Assembly (NCBI RefSeq): GCF_002205165.1
Contig: NZ_NIVS01000048.1
Location: 48,658 to 112,657 of the forward strand
Length of the DNA: 64,000 nucleotides
Direction: 5' to 3'
Origin: Stenotrophomonas maltophilia
GTDB taxonomy: Bacteria > Pseudomonadota > Gammaproteobacteria > Xanthomonadales > Xanthomonadaceae
Shown: piece after piece, positions 24,967 through 33,331 of the stretch
Position numbering within the stretch: position 1 is the stretch's first letter
How the letters are laid out: each line of letters opens with the position of its first letter
Notes under the pieces: generated by a model
The model's input: the letters and a program-made list of their open reading frames with translations, nothing else
Told to the model about the DNA's origin: nothing
Database searches by the model: none
Translations under genes and position numbers: made by a program

Positions 24967-26142
24967 TCATTTCGCCGCGACCGGTGCCTTCGGCAACGCC
25001 ACACCCTTCGGCCAAAGCATCCAGATCGTGCCCTTCTGCTTCATGTGCCCGGCCAGCTCGCCGGCGGCATCGCCGGTGCCCCAGAACAGGTCCGCGCGCA
25101 CTTCGCCGGTGATGGCACCGCCGGTATCCTGCGCGGCGACCGGGCGCACCAGGGCGGTGCCGTCCGGGCGCGTGGTGGACAGCCACAGCAGGCTGCCCAG
25201 CGGCACGACGTTGCGATCCACTGCGACGCTGTAGCCGGCGGTGAGCGGCACGTTCAACGAGCCGCGCGGCCCTTCATCGCTGTCCGGGCCGCGGGTGAAG
25301 AATACATAGCTGGGGTTGCTGGCCAGCAGCTCGGGCACGCGCGTGGGATGGGCATCGGCCCAGGCGCGGATGGCGGCCATGCTCACGTCGGCCTGTTTCA
25401 GCTCGCCCTGCTCCACCAGCCAGCGGCCGATCGGGCGATAGGGATGGCCGTTCTGGTCGGCGTAGGCAATCCGCAGCTGACGACCATCGGCCAGCTGGAC
25501 GCGGCCCGATCCCTGGACCTGCAGGAACTGCAGGTCCATCGGGCTGGTCAGCCAGGCCAGCACCGGTGCTTTGACGCCGTTCGCGGCGATCCGCGCGGCA
25601 TCGTCATACGGCTTGAGCACGCGCCCTTCGACACGGCCGCGCAGGCGCTTGCCCTTGAGTTCTGGGTAGAGGCTGTCGAGCTGGACGCTGACCATGTCCT
25701 CGGGCACGCCGTACACCGGCACCGCTGCCTTGGCGGTACGCGTGAGGCTGCCGGCATAGATGGGCTCGTAGTAGCCGGTGATCAAGCCATCGACCCGGTT
25801 GTTGGCGGCACGCAATGCGTAGACATCCAGATTCGCCTGCAGGAACTGGCGGATGGCGGCCGGCGTGGCGGCAACGTTGGCGGCCGCGGCGCAGGTGGGT
25901 GCCCAGTTCGCCTCCGTCTTCAGGCGCGGGCAGGCACTGCGCCAGGCCACGAAGCCAGCTTGCAGGTCGTTGTCTGCGACGGCGGGCAATGCGTTCCAGT
26001 TTGCCTTCGCATAGGTGCTGGTTTGCACAGGCGCTGGTGACGCCGGGCGCTGCGGCGCGACCGCGCAGGCACTCAACAGCGCCAACCCAACCCCCAACAG
26101 CGCGGTGTGCTTGAGTGCGGGGAGGACGGGCGTGAATTTCAT
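24967..26142 (-). CDS. mltA: Membrane-bound lytic murein transglycosylase A
   Basis: Outer-membrane lipoprotein that cleaves peptidoglycan glycan strands, leaving 1,6-anhydromuramic ends. The 391-residue protein has a lipobox (LLSAC) and the MltA core with TGYYEPIYAGSL. The C-terminal 3D-type barrel has PLGSLLWLST and the catalytic aspartate in VAAQDTGGAITGEVRADLFWG. The start overlaps the stop of the upstream amidase gene (ATGA), so the two cell-wall enzymes are translationally coupled. Confidence 0.95.
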   Translation of the reverse strand: MKFTPVLPALKHTALLGVGLALLSACAVAPQRPASPAPVQTSTYAKANWNALPAVADNDLQAGFVAWRSACPRLKTEANWAPTCAAAANVAATPAAIRQFLQANLDVYALRAANNRVDGLITGYYEPIYAGSLTRTAKAAVPVYGVPEDMVSVQLDSLYPELKGKRLRGRVEGRVLKPYDDAARIAANGVKAPVLAWLTSPMDLQFLQVQGSGRVQLADGRQLRIAYADQNGHPYRPIGRWLVEQGELKQADVSMAAIRAWADAHPTRVPELLASNPSYVFFTRGPDSDEGPRGSLNVPLTAGYSVAVDRNVVPLGSLLWLSTTRPDGTALVRPVAAQDTGGAITGEVRADLFWGTGDAAGELAGHMKQKGTIWMLWPKGVALPKAPVAAK

Positions 26143-26888
26143 GGGCGGCGTTCCTGTTGCAACAGCAGCGAGTACAGGATGCGGGCGTCTTCGGCATCGA
26201 GATCTGCGGGGAGATCGTCGCGCCCGCGGAAGCGGCGATGGAAAGCGCCGACGGCGGCCGCCCGGTCGTCCATCGGGTAACCGAAGGCCTGCAGAGCCAT
26301 CCAGGGATCAAAGCCGACCGGTGCAGAGCCATCCGCTGCGCGCGGCCATACGCCGAAACCGGCTTCGGCCAGCTGCTGCCACGGGAAGAAACGGCTGGGA
26401 TCCTGCTTGCGCGACGGGGCCAGATCGGCATGCGCGATGATCTGGCTGCGCGGGATGCGCAGGCGCGTGCACAGGTCATCCAGCAGGCGGATCAAGGCCG
26501 CGATCTGTGCCGGTGCGAACGGCGTGTCGCCATCGTTGTCGATCTCGATCCCGATCGACGCCGAGTTGAGATCGGTGATCGTGCCCCAGCGCCCGGGACC
26601 GGCATGCCAGGCGCGGCGATCATCGCCCACCAGCTGGTAAATGTGGCCGTCGGCGCCGACCAGATAGTGCGAGCTGACCTTGCCGCCGCTGTTGGCGCTG
26701 CGCAGCGTGTCCAGGCTCTGCTGCACGGAATGCTGATCGGTGTGGTGCAGGACGATCACGACCGGCGCGCGCGCGTTGTGGTTCGGCGACGGCACCCAGG
26801 TGGCGAGCGGGCTACGGACCTCGGTGCTGGCGCAGGCCGCGAGCAGCAGAAGGGCGAGCAGTGCGAGGAAAGTACGGGTCACGTGCAT
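26139..26888 (-). CDS. N-acetylmuramoyl-L-alanine amidase, AmiD/AmpD-type lipoprotein
   Basis: Zinc amidase of the Amidase_2 family that cuts the stem peptide from muramic or anhydromuramic acid. It has 249 residues. A lipoprotein signal (LLALLLLAAC) places it in the envelope, as for E. coli AmiD. Zinc ligands are visible in VIVLHHTDQ and IIAHADLAPSRKQDP, and NSASIGIEI is the usual family segment. The C-terminal FDPWMALQAFGYPMDD resembles AmiD's peptidoglycan-binding tail. Pairing with MltA suggests joint turnover of anhydro-muropeptides. Confidence 0.92.
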   Translation of the reverse strand: MHVTRTFLALLALLLLAACASTEVRSPLATWVPSPNHNARAPVVIVLHHTDQHSVQQSLDTLRSANSGGKVSSHYLVGADGHIYQLVGDDRRAWHAGPGRWGTITDLNSASIGIEIDNDGDTPFAPAQIAALIRLLDDLCTRLRIPRSQIIAHADLAPSRKQDPSRFFPWQQLAEAGFGVWPRAADGSAPVGFDPWMALQAFGYPMDDRAAAVGAFHRRFRGRDDLPADLDAEDARILYSLLLQQERRP

Positions 26889-26952
26889 GCCTGCATTGTG
26901 CGTGATTGCACGATCAGCTGCCAAAGCACGGTAATGGCCAGCAGGCGCCCAC

Positions 26953-26981
26953 AAAAAAACCGGCGACCCGAAGGCCGCCGG
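26953..26981 (-). terminator. Terminator of the glnK-amtB operon
   Basis: CCGGCG pairs with CGCCGG, with an inner CC/GG pair and a CGAA loop. On the minus strand the hairpin is followed by a run of seven T. It lies between the amtB stop and the amidase start. Confidence 0.78.
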
Positions 26982-27028
26982 CAAAGGTGAAGCATCTCTC
27001 TCTCGTTTCTAATGCGGTATCGCGCGGC

Positions 27029-28462
27029 TCAGGCCTCGTAGGCCGACTCGCCGTGCGAGGTGACATCCAGGCCGGTGCGCTCGGCTTCTTCGGTGACACG
27101 CAGGCCGAACACCATGCGCACCACCAGCAGGATCAGCACGGTGGCCACGGCACACCAGACGATGGTGAAGCCGACGCTGACCAGCTGCACCCAGACCTGA
27201 TGACCGATATCCAGGTCGGCCTTGGTGCCGCCCAGCGATTGCGCGCTGAACACACCGGTGAGCAGTGCCCCGACGATGCCGCCGATGCCGTGCACGCCGA
27301 ACACATCGGCGGTGTCATCGACCTTGAGCAGGCGCTTGAGACCGGTGACGCCCCACACGCAGACCACGCCGGCGACCAGGCCGATCACGATCGCGCCCAG
27401 CGGGCCGACCGTGCCGCAGGCCGGGGTGATGCCGACCAGGCCGGCAACGGCTCCGGAGGCAGCACCCAGCGCGGACGGCTTGCCCTTGCTGACCGCTTCG
27501 ACCAGGGTCCAGCCCAGCACCGCAGCAGCGGTGGCGAGGATGGTGTTGATGAAGGCCAGCGAGGCGACGGTGTCGGCGGCGGCGGCCGAGCCGGCATTGA
27601 AGCCGAACCAGCCCACCCACAGCAGCATCGCGCCGATGTAGGTGAACGGCACGTTGTGCGGCTTCAGTGCGGTCTGGCCGTAGCCGATGCGCTTGCCGAC
27701 GAAGTACGCGCCCACCAGACCGGCCACGCCGGCATTGATATGGACCACGGTGCCACCGGCGAAATCGATCGCGCCCATCTCACCCAGATAGCCGCCGCCC
27801 CACACGATGTGCGCCATCGGGATATAGCTCAGGGTGAACCACAGGGCCGAGAACAGCAGCACGGCCTTGAACTTGATGCGCTCGGCGAACGCACCGACGA
27901 TCAGCGCGGTGGTGATGCCGGCGAAGGTCGACTGGAAGGCGACGAACAGGTAGTCCGGCAGGCCGGCGATCGGCGTGTTGCCGACGGTATCCGGACCGAA
28001 GCCCTTGAGGAAGGCGAACTGGGTGAACGAGCCGAAGAACGCGTTGCCTTCGCTGAACACTGCGCTGTAGCCATAGGCCACCCACAGCATCAGCACCAGC
28101 GAGAACACCACCAGGATCTGGCTCAGGATGGAGAGCACGTTCTTGGAGCGCACCAGGCCGCCGTAGAACAGGGCCAGGCCCGGCACCACCATCAGCAGCA
28201 CCAGCAGGGTGGAGGTGAGCATCCAGGCGACATCGCCGTGATCGAAGGTGGCCGCAGCGGCGGCTTCGGCGACCGGGGCAGCGGTGGCCTCCGGCGTGGC
28301 CGGCAGCGGCTCGACAGCGACCGTCTCCGACGGCACCGGGGTGACCTGGGCCTGGGCGTGTGCGCTGCTGGAGAAGGCACCAACGGCCAGCGCGCTGAGC
28401 AGCATCATCAGGCACACGGCATGGAACCGGGCTTGCCACCCGGTGAGCAAAGAGGTCTTCAT
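27029..28462 (-). CDS. amtB: Ammonium transporter AmtB
   Basis: Inner-membrane ammonium channel of the Amt/Rh family (477 residues). A cleavable signal (ending SSSAHAQ) and an Ala/Pro/Glu-rich periplasmic stretch precede eleven membrane helices. Family marks are VPGLALFYGGLVRSKNVLSI, the twin-histidine segments VVHINAGVAGLVG and FGVHGIGGIVGALL, and GSAAAADTVASLA. The extended periplasmic N-terminus is longer than in E. coli AmtB. It starts 18 bp after glnK and is controlled with it; GlnK blocks the pore when nitrogen is plentiful. Confidence 0.96.
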   Translation of the reverse strand: MKTSLLTGWQARFHAVCLMMLLSALAVGAFSSSAHAQAQVTPVPSETVAVEPLPATPEATAAPVAEAAAAATFDHGDVAWMLTSTLLVLLMVVPGLALFYGGLVRSKNVLSILSQILVVFSLVLMLWVAYGYSAVFSEGNAFFGSFTQFAFLKGFGPDTVGNTPIAGLPDYLFVAFQSTFAGITTALIVGAFAERIKFKAVLLFSALWFTLSYIPMAHIVWGGGYLGEMGAIDFAGGTVVHINAGVAGLVGAYFVGKRIGYGQTALKPHNVPFTYIGAMLLWVGWFGFNAGSAAAADTVASLAFINTILATAAAVLGWTLVEAVSKGKPSALGAASGAVAGLVGITPACGTVGPLGAIVIGLVAGVVCVWGVTGLKRLLKVDDTADVFGVHGIGGIVGALLTGVFSAQSLGGTKADLDIGHQVWVQLVSVGFTIVWCAVATVLILLVVRMVFGLRVTEEAERTGLDVTSHGESAYEA

Positions 28463-28480
28463 TGTGGGCTCCGAGTGGGG

Positions 28481-28870
<390 letters not shown>

Positions 28871-28873
28871 TCA

Positions 28874-28903
28874 ACCGGCGGCCACTTGCACATGGCCGCC
28901 GGT
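28874..28903 (-). promoter_or_regulatory. Strong hairpin in the glnK leader region
   Basis: An 11-bp perfect stem, ACCGGCGGCCA / TGGCCGCCGGT with loop CTTGCACA, lies 55 bp upstream of the glnK ATG. If transcription begins near 28908 the hairpin sits at the very 5' end of the message. It could protect the mRNA or be a REP remnant. It has no following T-tract. Confidence 0.4.
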
Positions 28904-29026
28904 CGTTGCGCCGAACGTTGCATGAGCCACGCCGTTGCCGACGCCCGAAGGGCGACGCCAGCGGTGACGCGGGAGGGAGGAAGGGCCCATGACACGCGTC
29001 CGGTCTCTCTTGCCCCTGGTGGTGCA

Positions 29027-29043
29027 GCGGACCAACGGTCCGC
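29027..29043. repeat. REP-like inverted repeat (GCGGACC-AAC-GGTCCGC)
   Basis: A 7-bp perfect stem around AAC, followed by CTCTACC (GTAG on the other strand). The ACCAACGGT core links it to the repeat cluster near 32.6 kb. Confidence 0.55.
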
Positions 29044-29056
29044 TCTACCCGTACAT

Positions 29057-29075
29057 GGCGGACGAACGGTCCGCC
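29057..29075. repeat. REP-like inverted repeat (GGCGGAC...GTCCGCC)
   Basis: A 7-bp stem with loop GAACG, 13 bp after the preceding element and followed by CTACG. The pair looks like a dimeric REP unit. Confidence 0.55.
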
Positions 29076-29115
29076 CTACGATGTGCCTTGCCGGCTCCCC
29101 AGCCGGAAAGGCGGC

Positions 29116-29156
29116 GACGATGACGAAGGGTGGGAGGGAAATCCTTCGTCATCGTC
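29116..29156 (-). terminator. Hairpin downstream of glnA
   Basis: A 14-bp perfect stem GACGATGACGAAGG / CCTTCGTCATCGTC lies 10 bp beyond the glnA stop. The loop is 13 nt and no long T-run follows, so it may act more as a 3'-end stabiliser than a strict terminator. Confidence 0.65.
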
Positions 29157-29165
29157 ACCTGTTGC

Positions 29166-30575
29166 TCAGTTCGCGTAGTACATCTGGTACTCGAGCGGGT
29201 GGGTCGCCGCGCGGAACTTGGTGACTTCCTGCATCTTCAGTGCGATGTAGCCGTCGATGAAGTCATCGCTCATCACGCCACCGGCCTTGAGGAACTCGCG
29301 GTCCTTGTCCAGCGCTTCCAGGGCCTGGTCCAGCGAGGAACAGACCTGCGGGATCAGCTTCTCTTCTTCCGGCGGCAGGTCGTACAGATCCTTGTCGCTC
29401 GGTGCGCCCGGGTCGATCTGGTTCTTGATGCCGTCCAGGCCGGCCATCATCAGCACGGTGAAGGTCAGGTAGCCGGACTGGATCGGATCGGGGAAGCGCA
29501 TTTCGATGCGGCGTGCCTTCGGGTTGGACACCCACGGAATGCGGCACGAGGCGGAGCGGTTGCGGGCCGAGTAGGCCAGCATCACCGGCGCTTCGAAGCC
29601 CGGCACCAGGCGCTTGTAGCTGTTGGTGCCGGCGTTGGCGAAGGCGTTGATCGCCTTGGCGTGCTTGAAGATGCCGCCGATGTACCACAGCGCCAGCTGG
29701 CTCAGGCCGCCGTAGCCGTCACCGGAGAACAGGTTGGTGCCGCCCTTGGAGAGCGACTGGTGCACGTGCATGCCGCTGCCGTTGTCGCCGACCAGCGGCT
29801 TGGGCATGAAGGTGGCGGTCTTGCCGTTGCGGTGGGCGACGTTCTTGATGACGTGCTTCATGCGCAGCAGTTCGTCGGCCTTCTGCACCAGGGTGCTGAA
29901 CTTGGTGCCGATCTCGCACTGGCCCGCGGTGGCCACTTCGTGATGCTGCACTTCCACTTCGATGCCGACCTGTTCCAGCGTCTTGCACATTTCCGCACGC
30001 AGGTCGTGCAGCGAATCGGTCGGCGGGACCGGGAAGTAGCCGCCCTTCACGGCCGGACGGTAGCCGCTGTTGGCGCCGTCGTACTTGTCACCGGTGCTCC
30101 AGGCCGCTTCTTCGGAATCGATCTTGAAGAAGGTGTGGCCCATGTCGTTGGCGAAGCGGACCGAATCGAAGATGAAGAATTCCGGCTCCGGGCCGAAGAA
30201 GGCCTGCTCGGCGATGCCAGAGGACTTCAGGTAAGCCTCGGCGCGCTTGGCGATGCCGCGCGGGCAGCGGCCGTACGGCTGCATGGTGGCCGGATCGAGG
30301 ATGTCGCAGCTGATGACCAGGGTCGGGTCGGCGTAGAACGGGTCGATGTAGGCGCTGGACGGGTCCGGCAGCAGGACCATGTCCGACTCGTTGATGCCCT
30401 TCCAGCCGGCGATCGAGCTGCCATCGAACATCTTGCCTTCTTCAAACAGCGACGGCTCCACGATGCTGACCGGGAAGGTGACGTGCTGCTCGATACCACG
30501 CATATCGACGAAACGCAGGTCGACGAACTCGATCTGGTTGTCCTTGATCAGCTTCTCAACATTTTCCACGGACAT
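29166..30575 (-). CDS. glnA: Glutamine synthetase, type I
   Basis: Dodecameric enzyme that makes glutamine from glutamate, ammonia and ATP. The 469-residue protein is full length for bacterial GSI. Visible marks are the [12 protein letters not shown]-terminal strand, [10 protein letters not shown], the metal-binding [15 protein letters not shown], the ATP-binding [17 protein letters not shown], and the adenylylation tyrosine near Y398 ([10 protein letters not shown]). A -24/-12 promoter and two NtrC-like sites precede it, so expression should rise under nitrogen limitation. Confidence 0.98.
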   Translation of the reverse strand: MSVENVEKLIKDNQIEFVDLRFVDMRGIEQHVTFPVSIVEPSLFEEGKMFDGSSIAGWKGINESDMVLLPDPSSAYIDPFYADPTLVISCDILDPATMQPYGRCPRGIAKRAEAYLKSSGIAEQAFFGPEPEFFIFDSVRFANDMGHTFFKIDSEEAAWSTGDKYDGANSGYRPAVKGGYFPVPPTDSLHDLRAEMCKTLEQVGIEVEVQHHEVATAGQCEIGTKFSTLVQKADELLRMKHVIKNVAHRNGKTATFMPKPLVGDNGSGMHVHQSLSKGGTNLFSGDGYGGLSQLALWYIGGIFKHAKAINAFANAGTNSYKRLVPGFEAPVMLAYSARNRSASCRIPWVSNPKARRIEMRFPDPIQSGYLTFTVLMMAGLDGIKNQIDPGAPSDKDLYDLPPEEEKLIPQVCSSLDQALEALDKDREFLKAGGVMSDDFIDGYIALKMQEVTKFRAATHPLEYQMYYAN

Positions 30576-30612
30576 CGGTGAAACCTCAGATGGGTGATTG
30601 CCTGGGTAGATA

Positions 30613-30630
30613 GAGCAATCCCCGTGCCAA
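30613..30630 (-). promoter_or_regulatory. Sigma-54 promoter of glnA
   Basis: On the minus strand TTGGCACGGGGATTGCTC is a near-perfect RpoN site: GG and GC are 10 bp apart, with TGGCACG and TTGCT elements. Transcription would start near 30603, leaving a leader of about 29 nt before the glnA ATG. Confidence 0.9.
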
Positions 30631-30693
30631 CTTTTCAGACTTCACAAACCCTTGATTTCACTGGGGTGGCGAGCAACGCGGTGCAGGCGCGAA

Positions 30694-30710
30694 CGCACCA
30701 AAGCAGTGCA
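30694..30710 (-). promoter_or_regulatory. NtrC-like enhancer site 1 of glnA
   Basis: CGCACCAAAGCAGTGCA holds GCAC and GTGC separated by 7 bp, the NtrC pattern. It is centred about 98 bp upstream of the predicted glnA start. Confidence 0.75.
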
Positions 30711-30722
30711 AAGGCTGCACCA

Positions 30723-30739
30723 CGCACACCTTTGGTGCG
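30723..30739 (-). promoter_or_regulatory. NtrC-like enhancer site 2 of glnA
   Basis: CGCACACCTTTGGTGCG again shows GCAC-N7-GTGC, centred about 29 bp from site 1 and about 127 bp upstream of the glnA start. This is nearly three helical turns between sites, which suits cooperative NtrC binding. Confidence 0.75.
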
Positions 30740-30852
30740 ATGCGGGATGCTCTATGCTTTACGCCCACGGGCCGTCGACAGGCGACGTTGGCCACAGCTC
30801 CCGGCTGTCGCCGCTGCCCGATTCCACCCCTCCGCGAGCCCCAGTACCGCCG

Positions 30853-31647
30853 ATGTCCGACCTGCTCTCCGCCCTCCTTCTGGGCATTCTTGAAGGCATT
30901 ACCGAATTCCTGCCGATCTCCAGCACCGGCCACCTGCTGATCGCCCAGCACTGGCTGGGCGCACGCTCGGACTTCTTCAACATCATCATCCAGGCCGGCG
31001 CGATCCTGGCGATCACGCTGGTGTTCCGGCAGCGCCTGTGGACCCTGGCGACCGGCCTGCACGAGCGCGCCAACCGCGATTACGTGCTCAAGCTCGGCAC
31101 CGCCTTCCTGGTCACCGCCGTGGTCGGCCTGCCGGTCCGCCTGGCCGGCTGGGAACTGCCCGAGACGGTCACCCCGGTGGCCTGGGCGCTGATCATCGGC
31201 GGCCTGTGGATGATCCTGGTGGAGGCCTACACCGCGCGGCTGCCCGAGCGCGATGAGGTGACCTGGAAGGTCGCCATCCTGGTCGGCGTGGCGCAGGTGG
31301 TGGCCGGCGTGTTCCCGGGTACCTCGCGTTCGGCGGCAGCGATCTTCATCGCGATGCTGTTCGGCCTGAGCCGCCGCGCGAAGGCCACCGAGTTCGTGTT
31401 CCTGGTCGGCATCCCGACCATGTTCGCCGCCAGCGGCTATGCCTTCCTGGAACTGGCCAAGGACGGCAAGCTTGCCAGCGAGAACTGGACGGACGTGGGC
31501 GTGGCCTTCCTTGCCGCGGTCGTCACCGGCTTCGTCGTAGTGAAGTGGTTGCTGGGCTACATCAAGTCGCACAGGTTCACGGCGTTCGCGGTCTACCGCA
31601 TCGCCCTGGGCGCGGCCTTGCTGCTCTGGTTGCCGGCTGGCAACTGA
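30853..31647 (+). CDS. uppP: Undecaprenyl-diphosphate phosphatase UppP (BacA)
   Basis: Integral membrane phosphatase that recycles undecaprenyl pyrophosphate, the lipid carrier for peptidoglycan. It also gives bacitracin tolerance when abundant. The 264 residues hold the two signature loops EGITEFLPISSTGH (residues 14-27) and PGTSRSAA (about 155-162), among multiple membrane helices. The start at 30853 puts the first helix at the usual place. Its promoter should lie in the glnA-uppP gap, close to the NtrC sites. Confidence 0.96.
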   Translation: MSDLLSALLLGILEGITEFLPISSTGHLLIAQHWLGARSDFFNIIIQAGAILAITLVFRQRLWTLATGLHERANRDYVLKLGTAFLVTAVVGLPVRLAGWELPETVTPVAWALIIGGLWMILVEAYTARLPERDEVTWKVAILVGVAQVVAGVFPGTSRSAAAIFIAMLFGLSRRAKATEFVFLVGIPTMFAASGYAFLELAKDGKLASENWTDVGVAFLAAVVTGFVVVKWLLGYIKSHRFTAFAVYRIALGAALLLWLPAGN

Positions 31648-31656
31648 ACGGCCCGG

Positions 31657-31694
31657 CGCCGGCATGACCCCGTTAGGGCTGTGCCGGCGTTTTT
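31657..31694 (+). terminator. Terminator after uppP
   Basis: CGCCGGCA pairs with TGCCGGCG over an interrupted inner stem (ACCCC..AGGG-type pairing), followed by TTTTT. Confidence 0.75.
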
Positions 31695-31718
31695 CCCCAG
31701 GTTCCCAAGGAGATGTAC

Positions 31719-32543
31719 ATGAAACGCACCCTGATGCTGATGCTGCCGCTGGCCCTGATGGCCGCCTGCAGCAACCCCTCCACCGCCCCGGCCGGCCGCG
31801 ATGACCTCGCCCCCGCGCCGACCGCCGCCGCCGACCAGGCCGCGGTCGCCCGCCTGGACGTGCAGCGCCTGCAGGGCAGCCACTGGCGCCTGGAGTCGGC
31901 CACCGATGCCAGCGGCAAGCGCATCGATGCGCTGTTCGCCCGCGCCGACAAGCCGGTCACGCTGGATTTCAAGGATGACCGCATCGCGATCAGCAACACC
32001 TGCAACCGCATGGGCGGCGGCTACACGCTGGCCGATGGTTCGCTGACGATCTCGCCGATGGCCTCCACCATGATGGCCTGCACCGACAAGAACCTGATGG
32101 CGCTGGACCAGGCCGTCGGCAGCCGCCTGGAAGGCGCGCTCAAGACCGAGCTGGGCGATGCCGGCCAGCTGACCCTGCGTACCGCCAAGGGCGATGTGCT
32201 GGTGTTCACCCCGGAGCCGACTGCGGAAACCCGCTACGGCGGCGAAGGCGAGACGGTGTTCCTGGAAGTGGCCGCGCAGACCAAGCCGTGCCCGCACCCG
32301 ATGATCCGCGACAAGCAGTGCCTGCAGACCCGCGAGATCCGCTACGACGCCAACGGCGTCAAGCAGGGCGAGCCGGGTGAGTGGCAGAACTTCTACGACG
32401 TCATCGAGGGCTATACCCACGAAGACGGCGTGCGCAACGTGGTGCGCGTGAAGCGCTACAAAATCGCCAACCCGCCGGCCGATGCCTCGTCCAACGCCTA
32501 CGTGCTGGACATGGTGGTCGAATCCGCGAACGAGAAGAAATAA
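31719..32543 (+). CDS. Lipoprotein with META (HslJ-like) and DUF4377 domains
   Basis: A 274-residue envelope lipoprotein (lipobox LMAAC). Residues about 45-150 form a META/HslJ-like domain: LQGSHWRLESATDASGKR, ISNTCNRMGGGYTLADGSL, and MASTMMACTDKNLMALDQA with paired cysteines. The remainder matches the DUF4377 pattern (VAAQTKPCPHPMIRDKQCLQTREIRY ... GEWQNFYDVIEGYTHEDG). META proteins have been linked to stress or antibiotic tolerance, but no biochemical role is known. Start 31719 is chosen because AAGGAG ends 6 nt before it; the ATG at 31713 is too close. Confidence 0.85.
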   Translation: MKRTLMLMLPLALMAACSNPSTAPAGRDDLAPAPTAAADQAAVARLDVQRLQGSHWRLESATDASGKRIDALFARADKPVTLDFKDDRIAISNTCNRMGGGYTLADGSLTISPMASTMMACTDKNLMALDQAVGSRLEGALKTELGDAGQLTLRTAKGDVLVFTPEPTAETRYGGEGETVFLEVAAQTKPCPHPMIRDKQCLQTREIRYDANGVKQGEPGEWQNFYDVIEGYTHEDGVRNVVRVKRYKIANPPADASSNAYVLDMVVESANEKK

Positions 32544-32550
32544 GAAAGCA

Positions 32551-32575
32551 GAAGGGCGGCCACGGGCCGCCCTTC
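32551..32575 (+). terminator. Terminator after the META/DUF4377 gene
   Basis: An 11-bp perfect stem GAAGGGCGGCC / GGCCGCCCTTC with loop ACG, followed by TTCATT, 8 bp after the stop codon. Confidence 0.82.
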
Positions 32576-32582
32576 TTCATTC

Positions 32583-32705
32583 TGTAGTGCCGGCCGCTGG
32601 CCGGCTCTCGACAGCGCGGTACCGACCAACGGTCGGTACCTACCAAGGCAGCATGCCGACCAACGGTCGATACCTGCCGGGCGCGCGCCGACCAACGGTC
32701 GGCCT
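32583..32705. repeat. Cluster of SMAG/REP-type inverted repeats
   Basis: Four units sit head to tail: a GTAGTGCCGGCCGCTGGCCGGC element at 32584-32605; a perfect 10-bp palindrome GGTACCGACC-AAC-GGTCGGTACC at 32618-32640; and two decayed copies, GCCGACCAACGGTCGATACC near 32654 and GCCGACCAACGGTCGGCC near 32688. Units are about 35 bp apart and fill the whole gap between convergent genes. Confidence 0.78.
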
Positions 32706-32709
32706 CACC

Positions 32710-33321
32710 TCACGCCAGCGCCGGATTCAACGTGTAGGTGCCATGCAGCGAGGCTTCGGCCAGCACGTGCCCGTGCATCGCATGCAACACATCCGCGGCG
32801 GTGAACGGCGTGGGCAGCTCCAGCTGCGCCACGTCCAGCGCGAACACGCGGAAGAAATAGCGGTGCACGCGCTCGTCGTTGAACGGCGGGTACGGGCCGT
32901 CATAGCCCAGGTACTGGCCGGCCATGTCCGGATTGCCCGCGAACCAGCCGGTGAAATCGTTCAGGCCTTGGCGGCTGCCCGCCGGGCCGGCCGGCTGGGT
33001 CTTGCCGCGCACGGTGAAGCCATCGCTGCAGCTGCCGGCGGCCAGCTCGCGCACGTCGGCCGGAATATCGGCCATCGCCCAGTGCACGAAGTGCGCACGC
33101 GGCTGATCGCGTGGCACCGTGCAATCTTCGCGGCCGACCGTCTCCGGCACGGTCGGCACATCCGGGTCGATGCACAGCAGCGCGAACGACCGGGTGCCGG
33201 CCGGCACATCGTGCCAGGCCAGCTGCGGATTACGGTTGGGCGCGAAGCCCTCGGCATTGCCGGCCGCGAACGTGGCGGCAATCGGCTGACCGTTGGTGAT
33301 GCTCTCACTGCTCAGCTGCAT
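32710..33321 (-). CDS. YbhB/YbcL-family (PEBP, Raf-kinase-inhibitor-like) protein
   Basis: A 203-residue phosphatidylethanolamine-binding-protein fold member. Key segments are NPQLAWHDVPAGTRSFALLCIDPD, FVHWAMADIP, GYDGPYPPFNDERVHRYFFRVFALD and the closing VLAEASLHGTY, which together form the PEBP anion pocket (the D-P-D, H-W and P-P..H-R-Y-F residues). No signal is evident, so it is probably cytoplasmic like YbhB. The physiological ligand is unknown in bacteria. Confidence 0.9.
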   Translation of the reverse strand: MQLSSESITNGQPIAATFAAGNAEGFAPNRNPQLAWHDVPAGTRSFALLCIDPDVPTVPETVGREDCTVPRDQPRAHFVHWAMADIPADVRELAAGSCSDGFTVRGKTQPAGPAGSRQGLNDFTGWFAGNPDMAGQYLGYDGPYPPFNDERVHRYFFRVFALDVAQLELPTPFTAADVLHAMHGHVLAEASLHGTYTLNPALA

Positions 33322-33331
33322 ACAGGTCTCC

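Noticed and set aside
32583..32705. Regular repeats that might be a short CRISPR array
   Set aside because: Units are palindromic, unequal and decayed, with no unique spacers of constant length and no cas genes nearby; they are REP-type elements.
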